From DATAOG01 sp963753685 (GTDB lineage Bacteria > Pseudomonadota > Alphaproteobacteria > Geminicoccales > Geminicoccaceae), in assembly GCA_963753685.1 (NCBI GenBank), contig CAVWDE010000004.1, positions 1 through 64,000 on the forward strand: a stretch of 64,000 bases of DNA. Direction: 5' to 3'. Both the position numbers and the translations under genes were made by a program. This document shows positions 8,347-16,130 of this stretch, piece by piece (the first letter of the stretch is position 1; each line of letters opens with the position of its first letter). Below the pieces are notes generated by a model. That model did not search any database, was not told the origin of the DNA, and saw only the letters and a program-made list of their open reading frames with translations.

Positions 8347-9372
8347 TCAGAGGGGTTCGGTCTGGAGCTCGAGCAGGCGCGCCGCCGCGGCCTCGTCGGT
8401 GATCAGGCCCGAGATCAGGCGGCCGCGCAGGGCGCCCGCGATCGCCTGGGCCTTGCTCTGGCCGCCGGCGACGCCGATCGTCAGGCGCTCGAGCGGCAGG
8501 CGGTGCGGAATCGCGGTCAGCCGGGCGTTGCTGCCGCCGTCGATCTGGCGCCCCTGGTCATCGAAGGCCCAGCCGATGATGTCGCCGATCGCGCCCAGGC
8601 CGATCAGCTCGTCGCGCTCGGCCTCGGTGATGAAGCCGTCGCGCAGCAAGGGCGTCTCGGTCTGCCGCTCGAGGGCGCCGATGCCGACCAGGGCGACGCT
8701 CGCGCGGTCGGCCAGCGAGCGGATCAGCTGCCACGGCCGCCGGCTCTCGAGCAGGATGCGCTCCTCGACCGTATCGGTCACCACGGTGGTCGGCACCGGG
8801 TAGCAGGCGGCACCGATCCGGTCGGCGAGCCGCATCACGACGTCGAAGGCGCTGGCGCGCCCGTCCCGGGTGGTCGTGCCGACCAGGGAGACGACCTTGT
8901 GCTGCGGTCGCTCCATCCGCTCGACCTGAGAGACCGCGGCGCGCAGCGTCCGCCCGGTGCCGAGTGCCAGCACCGTCGGCGTCTTGGGCGAGAGATGCGC
9001 TTCCAGCTGACGCGCGGCAGCACCACCCAGGCCAACCACCCCGTCCTGGTCGGCGTCCCCCGGGACCACTTCGACGTAGTCGAGGGGAAAGCGGCGCCGC
9101 AAGGCCTCTTCGAGCTCGACGCAGGCGCGGATCGGGTGGTCGATCCGGAAGGTGATCAGGCCGTCGGCGACCGCGCTCGCGACCAGCCGCTGCGCGGCCT
9201 GGCGCGAGACATTCAGCTTGCTCGCCAGCTGGTCCTGGGTGTTGCCCGCGACGTAGTAGAGCCACGCGGCGCGGATCGAGAGATCGCGCCTCCGGTCCTG
9301 CGATCGGAAGACGGCGGACTCCCGCGGCAGGGGTTGCTCGGGCATGGCCTTCAGAGGGTCGTGGCCGACCAT
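8347..9372 (-). CDS. smoC: SorC/DeoR-type sugar-binding transcriptional regulator
   Basis: The product is about 341 residues. An N-terminal helix-turn-helix is visible in NTQDQLASKLNVSRQAAQRLVA (split as DQLASKLNVSRQAAQRLV). The large C-terminal domain has the SorC sugar-phosphate-binding style blocks TVLALGTGRTLRAAV and VVSLVGTTTRDG. SorC proteins sense a sugar or polyol (or its phosphate) and control the adjacent operon. It diverges from the smoEFGK genes with a 180-base intergenic region carrying a palindrome. An in-frame ATG at 9345 is an equally good start, because neither start has a strong ribosome site. The symbol is by analogy with the Rhodobacter smo locus. Confidence 0.85.
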   Translation of the reverse strand: MVGHDPLKAMPEQPLPRESAVFRSQDRRRDLSIRAAWLYYVAGNTQDQLASKLNVSRQAAQRLVASAVADGLITFRIDHPIRACVELEEALRRRFPLDYVEVVPGDADQDGVVGLGGAAARQLEAHLSPKTPTVLALGTGRTLRAAVSQVERMERPQHKVVSLVGTTTRDGRASAFDVVMRLADRIGAACYPVPTTVVTDTVEERILLESRRPWQLIRSLADRASVALVGIGALERQTETPLLRDGFITEAERDELIGLGAIGDIIGWAFDDQGRQIDGGSNARLTAIPHRLPLERLTIGVAGGQSKAQAIAGALRGRLISGLITDEAAAARLLELQTEPL

Positions 9373-9452
9373 CCTAGGCCCGACCCCCGAGCCGGATCAA
9401 GGCTGGCCAAGGCCTTCGGGCGCGCGCGCCGCCAGGACGGGCGTGCGCGCGA

Positions 9453-9469
9453 CGATCGTCGAACGATCG
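9453..9469. promoter_or_regulatory. Palindrome upstream of the polyol operon, candidate SorC-regulator operator
   Basis: The arms are CGATCGT and ACGATCG with a CGA spacer, a perfect 7-bp inverted repeat. It ends eight bases before a consensus -35 box (TTGACA at 9478) that faces the smoE gene. A second, wider inverted pair, GAGCAT at 9501 and ATGCTC at 9526, follows. Confidence 0.5.
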
Positions 9470-9477
9470 ATTGGCCC

Positions 9478-9507
9478 TTGACACGGCCTCGGATTGGAGC
9501 GAGCATC
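9478..9507 (+). promoter_or_regulatory. Candidate sigma-70 promoter of the smoE operon
   Basis: TTGACA at 9478-9483 is a perfect -35 box. The matching -10 region about 17-19 bases downstream (GAGCATCT) is a poor match, suggesting activator dependence. It lies 50-77 bases upstream of the ATG at 9555. Confidence 0.45.
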
Positions 9508-9554
9508 TGACCATCGAATGGGCAAATGCTCACAAAACCAGGAGGCTTGGCAAG

Positions 9555-10871
9555 ATGCGGAGGCGGATTCTCACAGCCGCGGCGATCGGAGCTCTGCTCG
9601 TCGGCGCCGGCTCGGCACAGGCAGCGACGGTCACCATCGCCACGGTCAACAATGGCGACATGATCGTCATGCAGAAGCTCTCCTCGGAGTTCGAGAAGCT
9701 GCACCCGGACATCAAGCTCGAGTGGGTCGTGCTCGAGGAGAACGTGCTCCGGCAGAAGGTGACGACCGACATCGCGACCCACGGCGGCCAGTTCGACGTG
9801 GTGACCATCGGCACCTATGAAGTGCCGATCTGGGCGGCGCAGAACTGGCTCGAGCCGATGGACAACCTGCCCGCCGACTACGACCTGAACGACGTCCTCA
9901 AGCCGGTGCGCGACGGCCTCTCGTACAAGGACAAGCTGTACGCGCTGCCGTTCTACGCCGAGAGCTCGATGCTGTTCTACCGCAAGGATCTATTCGACCA
10001 GGCCGGCATCAAGGTGCCCGAGCAGCCGAAGTGGCCCGAAGTCAAGGAGTGGGCCAAGAAGCTGAACGACCCCGCCAAACCGGTCTACGGCATCTGCCTG
10101 CGCGGCAAGCCCGGCTGGGGCGAGAACATGGCGTTCGTGACCACGCTCGTGAACACCTTCGGCGGCCAGTGGTTCGACATGAACTGGAAGCCGCAGCTCG
10201 ACACCAAGCCGTGGAAGGAGGCAGTCAGCTTCTATGTCGACCTCCTGAAGAACTACGGGCCCCCAGGGGCGAGCTCGAACGGCTTCAACGAGAACCTGGC
10301 GCTGTTCTCGACCGGCAAATGCGCGATGTGGGTCGACGCCACGGTCGCGGCCGGCCTCCTGTTCAACCCGGCGCAGTCGCAGGTCGCGGACAAGCTCGGC
10401 TTCGCCCAGGCGCCGATCGACACCTGGCCGAAGGGCGCGAACTGGCTGTGGTCGTGGGCGCTCGGCGTGCCGACCTCATCCGATGCCAAGGACGACGCCA
10501 AGACCTTCATCGAATGGGCGACCTCCAAGGACTACATCAAGCTGGTCGGCGAGAAGGTGGGCTGGGTTTCGGCCCCGCCCGGCACGCGCAAGTCGACCTA
10601 CGACAATCCCGCGTACCAGAAGGCGGCGCCGTTCGCGGCCTTCGTGGAGAAGGCGATCGAGACCGCCGATCCGATCAACACGACCGCCAACCCCAAGCCC
10701 TATAGCGGCGTGCAGTATGTCGGGATCCCGGAGTTTCAGGCGCTCGGCGCCCAGGTCGGGCAGACGATCGCCGCGGCGCTGACCGGCCAGATGTCGGTCG
10801 ACCAGGCGCTGAGCTCGGCCCAGCGCGCCACGACCCGGACCATGCAGCAGGCGGGCTACCCGAAGAAGTAG
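9555..10871 (+). CDS. smoE: Polyol/sugar ABC transporter substrate-binding protein (SmoE-like)
   Basis: The 438-residue extracellular solute-binding protein of family 1 has a clear Sec signal: MRRRILTAAAIGALL followed by cleavage after GSAQA. Typical blocks are QFDVVTIGTYEVPIWA, LYALPFYAESSMLFYRKDLF and GKCAMWVDATVAAGLL. These match the sorbitol/mannitol-binding group. The ATG at 9555 follows GGAGG nine bases upstream. It is the first gene of smoEFGK followed by two polyol dehydrogenases, so the ligand is probably a hexitol or pentitol. Confidence 0.9.
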   Translation: MRRRILTAAAIGALLVGAGSAQAATVTIATVNNGDMIVMQKLSSEFEKLHPDIKLEWVVLEENVLRQKVTTDIATHGGQFDVVTIGTYEVPIWAAQNWLEPMDNLPADYDLNDVLKPVRDGLSYKDKLYALPFYAESSMLFYRKDLFDQAGIKVPEQPKWPEVKEWAKKLNDPAKPVYGICLRGKPGWGENMAFVTTLVNTFGGQWFDMNWKPQLDTKPWKEAVSFYVDLLKNYGPPGASSNGFNENLALFSTGKCAMWVDATVAAGLLFNPAQSQVADKLGFAQAPIDTWPKGANWLWSWALGVPTSSDAKDDAKTFIEWATSKDYIKLVGEKVGWVSAPPGTRKSTYDNPAYQKAAPFAAFVEKAIETADPINTTANPKPYSGVQYVGIPEFQALGAQVGQTIAAALTGQMSVDQALSSAQRATTRTMQQAGYPKK

Positions 10872-10886
10872 CGAGCCCCGCCCTCG

Positions 10887-10916
10887 GGGCCGGGCGCCCA
10901 AGGGAGCGCCCGGCCC
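10887..10916 (+). promoter_or_regulatory. Intercistronic GC hairpin between smoE and smoF
   Basis: An 11-bp perfect stem, GGGCCGGGCGC at 10887-10897 with GCGCCCGGCCC at 10906-10916, has an 8-nt loop and no T-run. Its position just after a binding-protein gene matches the hairpins at 4913 and 28442. Confidence 0.7.
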
Positions 10917-10961
10917 TGACCGCCTGCCGCCTCGAGCCCGACGACCCCAGGGAGGCCCGTC

Positions 10962-11891
10962 ATGGCCCAGTCAGTGTCCGCACCGGCGAGTGCCACCGCG
11001 GTGGCAGCGGCCGGCAGGCGGCGCCGCAGCCGGCGCGACGTCAACACGACCCCGTTGCTCGCGCCCTCGGTGGTCATCCTGTTCCTGTGGATGATCGTGC
11101 CGCTCGCGCTCACGCTCTGGTTCTCGTTCCAGCGCTACAATCTGGTCGTGCCCACGATCACGGGCTTTGCGGGTCTGGAGAACTACGAGTACCTGCTGAC
11201 CGACCCGGCGCTCTGGACCGCGATGATCAACACCCTGCTGCTGGTCGGCTGGGTGCTGGTCATCACGGTCGTCCTCGGCACCCTGCTCGCGGTCCTGTTC
11301 GATCAGGACTTCGTCGGCCAGGGGGTCGCGCGCCTGTTCGCGATCGCGCCGTTCTTCGTGATGCCGACGGTCAGCGCCCTGATCTGGAAGAACATGCTGA
11401 TGCATCCGGTGAACGGTCTGTTCGCCTGGATCACCAAAAGCTTCGGCTTCGGGCCGATCGACTGGTTCGCCGATCTGCCGCTGACCTCGATCGTGATCAT
11501 CGTCGCCTGGCAGTGGACGCCGTTCGCCCTGCTCATCCTGTTGACCGCGATCCAGTCGCTCGACCATGAGCAGAAGGAAGCCGCGCGCATGGACGGCGCC
11601 GGCCCGCTCGCCATGTTCTGGTTCATCATCCTGCCCCATCTCGGCCGCGCGATCTCGGTCGTGGTGATGATCGAGACGATCTTCTTCCTGACGATCTTCG
11701 CCGAGATCTTCGTCACGACCTCGGGCGGCCCTGGCCTCGCGTCGACCAACCTCGCCTTCCTGATCTACATGCGGGCCCTGCTCGATTTCGACGTCGGCGG
11801 CGCGTCGGCCGGCGGCGTGATCGCGATCGTCCTCGCCAACATCGTCGCGATCTTCCTGATCCGCTCCGTCGCCAAGAATCTGGACGCCTGA
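10962..11891 (+). CDS. smoF: Polyol ABC transporter permease (SmoF-like, MalF family)
   Basis: The 309-residue protein has a basic Ala-rich N-terminus and then six membrane segments starting at LLAPSVVILFLWMIVPLAL. The permease EAA loop EAARMDGAGPLAMFWFIILP is complete. It forms a heterodimer with the next gene product. The ATG at 10962 follows AGGGAGG. Confidence 0.92.
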   Translation: MAQSVSAPASATAVAAAGRRRRSRRDVNTTPLLAPSVVILFLWMIVPLALTLWFSFQRYNLVVPTITGFAGLENYEYLLTDPALWTAMINTLLLVGWVLVITVVLGTLLAVLFDQDFVGQGVARLFAIAPFFVMPTVSALIWKNMLMHPVNGLFAWITKSFGFGPIDWFADLPLTSIVIIVAWQWTPFALLILLTAIQSLDHEQKEAARMDGAGPLAMFWFIILPHLGRAISVVVMIETIFFLTIFAEIFVTTSGGPGLASTNLAFLIYMRALLDFDVGGASAGGVIAIVLANIVAIFLIRSVAKNLDA

Positions 11892-11903
11892 GGAGGACCG
11901 GAC

Positions 11904-12725
11904 ATGGCCCCGAACCTGCGCGAGAAGCTCCTGATGACCGTCCTCGGCTGGGGGGCGGCCGCCCTGATCTTCTTCCCGATCTTCTGGATGGTGCTGACCA
12001 GCTTCAAGACCGAGCTCAACGCGGTGCAGACGCCGCCGTCCTTGTTCTTCGTCCCGACCCTGGAGAACTACGTCGAGGTGCAGGAGCGCGCCGACTACTT
12101 CCGCTTCGCCATGAACAGCATCCTGATCGCGTTCGGCTCGACCCTGTTCGCGCTGGTGCTCGCGGTGCCGGCCGCCTACGCCATGGCTTTCTTCCCGGGC
12201 AAGCGGACCAAGGATTTGCTGCTCTGGATGCTGTCGACCAAGATGCTGCCGCCGGTCGGCGTCCTGGTGCCGATCTACCTGATCTTTCGCGATTTGAACC
12301 TGCTCGACACGCGCACCGGCCTCCTGATCGTCGACGCGCTGGTCAACCTGCCGATCGTGGTCTGGATGCTGTTCACCTTCTTCAAGGAGGTGCCCAAGGA
12401 CATTCTCGAGGCCGGGCGCATGGACGGCGCCAGGCCCAAGCAGGAACTCCGCCACATCCTGCTGCCGCTGTCGCTGCCGGGCATCGCCTCGACCGGCCTG
12501 CTGGCGGTCATCCTGGCCTGGAACGAGGCGTTCTGGAGCCTCAACCTGACCACTTCCGCGGCCGCGCCACTGACCACCTTCATCGCGTCCTTCTCCAGCC
12601 CCGAGGGCCTGTTCTGGGCCAAGCTCTCGGCCGCTTCGACCATGGCGATCGCGCCCATCCTGGTGTTCGGCTGGATGAGCCAGAAGCAACTCGTGCGCGG
12701 CCTGACCTTCGGCGCCGTCAAGTAG
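11904..12725 (+). CDS. smoG: Polyol ABC transporter permease (SmoG-like, MalG family)
   Basis: The 273-residue membrane protein has six hydrophobic segments. Its EAA loop is EAGRMDGARPKQELRHILLP. The N-terminal block FPIFWMVLTSFKTE is typical of MalG-type partners. AGGAGG precedes the ATG, which is 12 bases after smoF. It partners SmoF and is energised by the ATPase of the next gene. Confidence 0.92.
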   Translation: MAPNLREKLLMTVLGWGAAALIFFPIFWMVLTSFKTELNAVQTPPSLFFVPTLENYVEVQERADYFRFAMNSILIAFGSTLFALVLAVPAAYAMAFFPGKRTKDLLLWMLSTKMLPPVGVLVPIYLIFRDLNLLDTRTGLLIVDALVNLPIVVWMLFTFFKEVPKDILEAGRMDGARPKQELRHILLPLSLPGIASTGLLAVILAWNEAFWSLNLTTSAAAPLTTFIASFSSPEGLFWAKLSAASTMAIAPILVFGWMSQKQLVRGLTFGAVK

Positions 12726-12736
12726 GGAGACGATCG

Positions 12737-13873
12737 ATGGCAACGCTTCGACTGCGCAACCTGCGCAAGAACTACGGCGAGGTCGAGGTCATCAAGGGCG
12801 TCGACCTCGACATCAACGACAAGGACTTCGTGGTCTTCGTCGGCCCGTCCGGCTGCGGCAAGTCGACCCTGCTGCGGATGATCGCCGGCCTCGAGGAGAT
12901 CACCTCGGGGGACCTGTTGATCGACGGCGAGCGGATCAACGACGTGCCGCCGGCCGAGCGCGGGCTCGCCATGGTGTTCCAGTCCTACGCCCTCTATCCG
13001 CACATGACGGTCCGGGACAACATGGGCTTCGCGCTGCGTCTCGCCGGCGTGTCCAAGGCCGAGCGCGACCAGAAGGTCAACGCGGCGGCCAAGGTCCTGC
13101 AGCTCGACACCTTCCTCGACCGCAAGCCCAAGGCGCTCTCCGGCGGCCAGCGGCAGCGGGTGGCGATCGGCCGGGCGATCGTGCGCGACCCCAAGGTGTT
13201 CCTGTTCGACGAGCCGCTCTCGAACCTCGACGCCGCGTTGCGGGTGCAGATGCGGATCGAGCTCGCGCGCCTGCACGACGCTCTCGATGCCACCATGATC
13301 TACGTCACCCACGACCAGGTCGAGGCGATGACGCTCGCCGACACGATCGTGGTCCTGCAGGGCGGGCTGATCGCCCAGGCCGGCAGCCCGCTCGAGCTCT
13401 ACCACCATCCCGAGAACCTGTTCGTCGCCGGCTTCATCGGCTCGCCCAAGATGAACTTCCTGGACGCCAGGGTGGTCGGGACGGATGCCGCCGGGGTCAC
13501 GGTCGAGCTGGCCAACAAGGACCGGATCATGGTCGACGTCGCCCCCGGCCAGGTCGCGGACGGCGAGCCGCTGACGCTCGGCGTCCGCCCGGAGCACCTG
13601 GGCGTGACCAGCGAAGGCGGCGACGTCAGCGGTGAGGTGCTGGTCGCCGAGCGTCTGGGCGGCGACACCTACCTCTACACCCAGATCGCGGACGGCGTGA
13701 TGCTGGTGGTCCAGGCCGATGGCGAGAACGCGACCCGGGTCCACGATCGCATCGGGGTCGTGATCGATGGCCGGGTCTGCCACCTGTTCAAGCAGGACGG
13801 CAGCGCGGTCCGGCGGGCCAGGCGGCATCCGCTCGCCGACATCAAGGATCCGACCGCGCACGCCGCGGCCTGA
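12737..13873 (+). CDS. smoK: Polyol ABC transporter ATP-binding protein (SmoK/MalK-like, UgpC type)
   Basis: The 378-residue ATPase has Walker A GPSGCGKST near residue 36, signature LSGGQRQRVAIGRAI, Walker B VFLFDEPLSNLDA and switch His MIYVTHDQ. A C-terminal TOBE/OB regulatory domain starts around residue 240 (LTLGVRPEHL). The extra tail after it is Arg/Ala-rich. This MalK-like architecture may also allow regulatory contacts. It is the fourth gene of the transporter operon. Confidence 0.93.
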   Translation: MATLRLRNLRKNYGEVEVIKGVDLDINDKDFVVFVGPSGCGKSTLLRMIAGLEEITSGDLLIDGERINDVPPAERGLAMVFQSYALYPHMTVRDNMGFALRLAGVSKAERDQKVNAAAKVLQLDTFLDRKPKALSGGQRQRVAIGRAIVRDPKVFLFDEPLSNLDAALRVQMRIELARLHDALDATMIYVTHDQVEAMTLADTIVVLQGGLIAQAGSPLELYHHPENLFVAGFIGSPKMNFLDARVVGTDAAGVTVELANKDRIMVDVAPGQVADGEPLTLGVRPEHLGVTSEGGDVSGEVLVAERLGGDTYLYTQIADGVMLVVQADGENATRVHDRIGVVIDGRVCHLFKQDGSAVRRARRHPLADIKDPTAHAAA

Positions 13874-13890
13874 AGGCAGAGGAGCCTCCG

Positions 13891-14664
13891 ATGTACCTCG
13901 AGAAATACGACCTCAAGGGCCGGACCGCGGTGGTCACGGGCGCGGGCCAGGGGATCGGCTTCGCCTGCGCCCAGGCGCTGGGCGAGGCGGGCGCCAAGGT
14001 GATCATCGGCGAGCTTTTGCCCGAGCGCGGCGAGGAAGCGAGGGCGAAGCTCAAGGCGCTCGGCATCGAAGCCTATGCCATGCCGCTCGATGTCACCAAG
14101 TCGGCCCAGGTCGACCAGATGGCGGCCCGGGTCCTTAGCGAGCACGGCGGCTGCGACGTCCTGGTCAACAACGCCGGCGTCGCCAAGAGCGACGTGCGCG
14201 CCGAGGACACCAGCGACGAGCACTGGCGCTTCCACATCGAGGTCAATCTGAACGGCCTGTTCTGGTGTTGCCGGGCGTTCGGCCGGCAGATGCTGGCCAA
14301 GGGCAAGGGCTCGATCGTCAACGTCGGCTCGATGTCCGGCTTCATCGTCAACAAGCCGCAGCCGCAGTCGTTCTACAACGCCTCCAAGGCGGCCGTGCAC
14401 CACCTGACCCGCTCGCTCGCGGCCGAATGGGGTGCCCGCGGCGTAAGGGTCAATGCGGTGGCCCCCACCTACATCGAGACGCCGCTCACGGTCTTCGGCA
14501 TGGAGGACGAGGCGATGGCCGCGGTCTGGCTGGAGATGACGCCCATGCACCGGGTCGGTCAGCCGGAGGAGATCGGCTCGGTAGCACTGTTCCTCGCGTC
14601 CGACGCCTCGAGCCTGATGACCGGCAGCATCGTGCTCGCCGATGGCGGCTACTGCTGCTGGTAG
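13891..14664 (+). CDS. SDR-family polyol dehydrogenase
   Basis: The 257-residue short-chain dehydrogenase has an NAD-binding TGAGQGIG at residues 17-24 and an NNAG block. The catalytic Ser147, Tyr162 and Lys166 lie in the context SFYNASKAAVHH. The ending LADGGYCCW is seen in arabinitol/xylitol/galactitol dehydrogenase-like SDRs. It probably oxidises a pentitol or hexitol to a ketose in the cytosol. It lies between the ATPase gene and smoS in the same operon and has a good ribosome site (AGAGGAG). Confidence 0.85.
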   Translation: MYLEKYDLKGRTAVVTGAGQGIGFACAQALGEAGAKVIIGELLPERGEEARAKLKALGIEAYAMPLDVTKSAQVDQMAARVLSEHGGCDVLVNNAGVAKSDVRAEDTSDEHWRFHIEVNLNGLFWCCRAFGRQMLAKGKGSIVNVGSMSGFIVNKPQPQSFYNASKAAVHHLTRSLAAEWGARGVRVNAVAPTYIETPLTVFGMEDEAMAAVWLEMTPMHRVGQPEEIGSVALFLASDASSLMTGSIVLADGGYCCW

Positions 14665-14676
14665 GAGACCCGGCCG

Positions 14677-15447
14677 ATGAAGCTCGAGGGCAAGGTTGCG
14701 ATCGTCACCGGCGGTGCCCGCGGCATCGGGGCGGCGATCTGCCGGCGCTACGCCGACGAGGGCGCCCGCGTCGCGGTCGCCGACATCCTCGGCGACGAGG
14801 CCGAAGCGCTGGCGGGCGAGATCGGGCGTGAGGCATTCGGGGTTCAGCTCGACATCACCAGGCGGGCCTCGATCGACGCCATGGTCGAGGCGGTCCTGGC
14901 CCGCGCCGGCGGCATCGACGTCCTGGTCAACAACGCCGCGATTTTCGAGATGGCGCCGCTGCTCGAGATCACCGAGGCGAGCTTTGACAAGCAGTTCGCG
15001 GTCAACGTCAAGGGGCTGCTGTTCACGCTGCAGGCGGTCGCGGCGCAGATGGTGAAACAGAAAAAAGGCGGCAAGATCGTCAACTTCGCCAGCCAGGCCG
15101 GCCGGCGCGGCGAGCCGCTGGTCGCGGTCTACTGCGCCTCCAAGGCGGCGGTGATCAGCCTCACCCAGTCGGCGGGCCTGGCCCTGATCAAGCATCGCAT
15201 CAACGTCAACGGCATTGCACCCGGCGTGGTCGACACGCCGATGTGGGACCAGGTCGACGCCCTGTTCGCGAAGTACGAGGGCCTGCCGCTCGGCGAGAAG
15301 AAGCGCCAGGTCGGTCTGGCGGTTCCTTACGGCCGGATGGGCGTGCCCGAGGATCTCACTGGAGCGGCCGTGTTCCTCGCCTCGCCGGATGCCGACTACG
15401 TGGTCGCCCAGACCCTCAACGTCGACGGCGGCAACTGGATGAGCTGA
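14677..15447 (+). CDS. smoS: Sorbitol (L-iditol) dehydrogenase SmoS, SDR family
   Basis: The 256-residue SDR has TGGARGIG at residues 11-18, Ser139, Tyr152 and Lys156. The length and blocks such as FASQAGRRGEPLVAVYCASK, GEKKRQVG and the ending NVDGGNWMS closely match the 256-residue Rhodobacter SmoS as I remember it. It oxidises D-glucitol to D-fructose and galactitol to tagatose. Its stop overlaps the start of the HAD gene by one base. Confidence 0.88.
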   Translation: MKLEGKVAIVTGGARGIGAAICRRYADEGARVAVADILGDEAEALAGEIGREAFGVQLDITRRASIDAMVEAVLARAGGIDVLVNNAAIFEMAPLLEITEASFDKQFAVNVKGLLFTLQAVAAQMVKQKKGGKIVNFASQAGRRGEPLVAVYCASKAAVISLTQSAGLALIKHRINVNGIAPGVVDTPMWDQVDALFAKYEGLPLGEKKRQVGLAVPYGRMGVPEDLTGAAVFLASPDADYVVAQTLNVDGGNWMS

Positions 15448-16130
15448 TGGGCCGCGAGGCCGATGGCCGGTTCGACCTCGTCATCTTCGATCTCGACGGC
15501 GTGCTGGTCGACAGCGAGCTGATCAGCGCCCGGGTGACCGCGGCGGCGCTGGCCGAGGCCGGGATCGAGGTCTCCGAGGTGGAGCTGTGCGACCGCTTCC
15601 TCGGCATCAGCACGACGGAGATGCTGCAGACGATCGAGGCCGAGCACGGTTGCCGGCTGCCCACGTCCTTTCGGGAGGCGCTGCGCGCGCGGGTCCTCGA
15701 GGCCTTCGAGCATGGGCTCCGGGCGGTTGCCGGCATCCGCCCGGTGCTCGATGCGCTCACCTTGAAGCGATGCGTCGCCTCCAGCAGCCATCCGGAGCGG
15801 ATCCGCCGCTCGCTGGAGCTGGTCGGCCTGCTCGACCGCCTGGCGCCCAACCTGTTCAGCGCGACCATGGTCGAGCGCGGCAAGCCGGCGCCGGATCTGT
15901 TTCTGCTGGCGGCGGCGCGGATGGCAGTCGGCCCGGCGCGCTGTCTCGTGATCGAGGACAGCGAGGTCGGGGTGCGCGCCGGCAAGGCCGCGGGCATGAC
16001 CGTGATCGGCTTCGTCGGCGCCGGCCACGTCCGTCCCGAGAGCCACGGACCGCGGCTGCGGATGGCGGGCGCCGATGCGATCTTCGCCGAGATGGCGGCG
16101 CTGGCCGGCCTCATCGCTGCGGTCCACTGA
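15447..16130 (+). CDS. HAD-superfamily hydrolase (beta-phosphoglucomutase/sugar phosphatase-like)
   Basis: The 227-residue HAD subfamily IA protein has the nucleophile motif VIFDLDGVLVDSE with Asp15 and Asp17. Motif II is ASSSHPERI, motif III is RGKPAPDLF and motif IV is CLVIEDSEVGV. It has a helical cap after motif I. It may dephosphorylate a sugar or polyol phosphate, as similar genes do in other polyol operons. The ATG overlaps the smoS stop (TGATG), so it is the last operon gene. Its 3' end overlaps the convergent xylulokinase gene by 20 bases. Confidence 0.87.
   Translation: MGREADGRFDLVIFDLDGVLVDSELISARVTAAALAEAGIEVSEVELCDRFLGISTTEMLQTIEAEHGCRLPTSFREALRARVLEAFEHGLRAVAGIRPVLDALTLKRCVASSSHPERIRRSLELVGLLDRLAPNLFSATMVERGKPAPDLFLLAAARMAVGPARCLVIEDSEVGVRAGKAAGMTVIGFVGAGHVRPESHGPRLRMAGADAIFAEMAALAGLIAAVH

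Noticed and set aside
5945..8803. Very long plus-strand open frame (about 950 codons) in another frame over livM, livG and livF
   Set aside because: A shadow of the three real genes. It is Arg-rich, with no domain order and no ribosome site.
10971..12743. 590-codon minus-strand open frame over the smo permeases
   Set aside because: Antisense to two strong permease genes, with Asp/Gln/Arg-rich low-complexity content.
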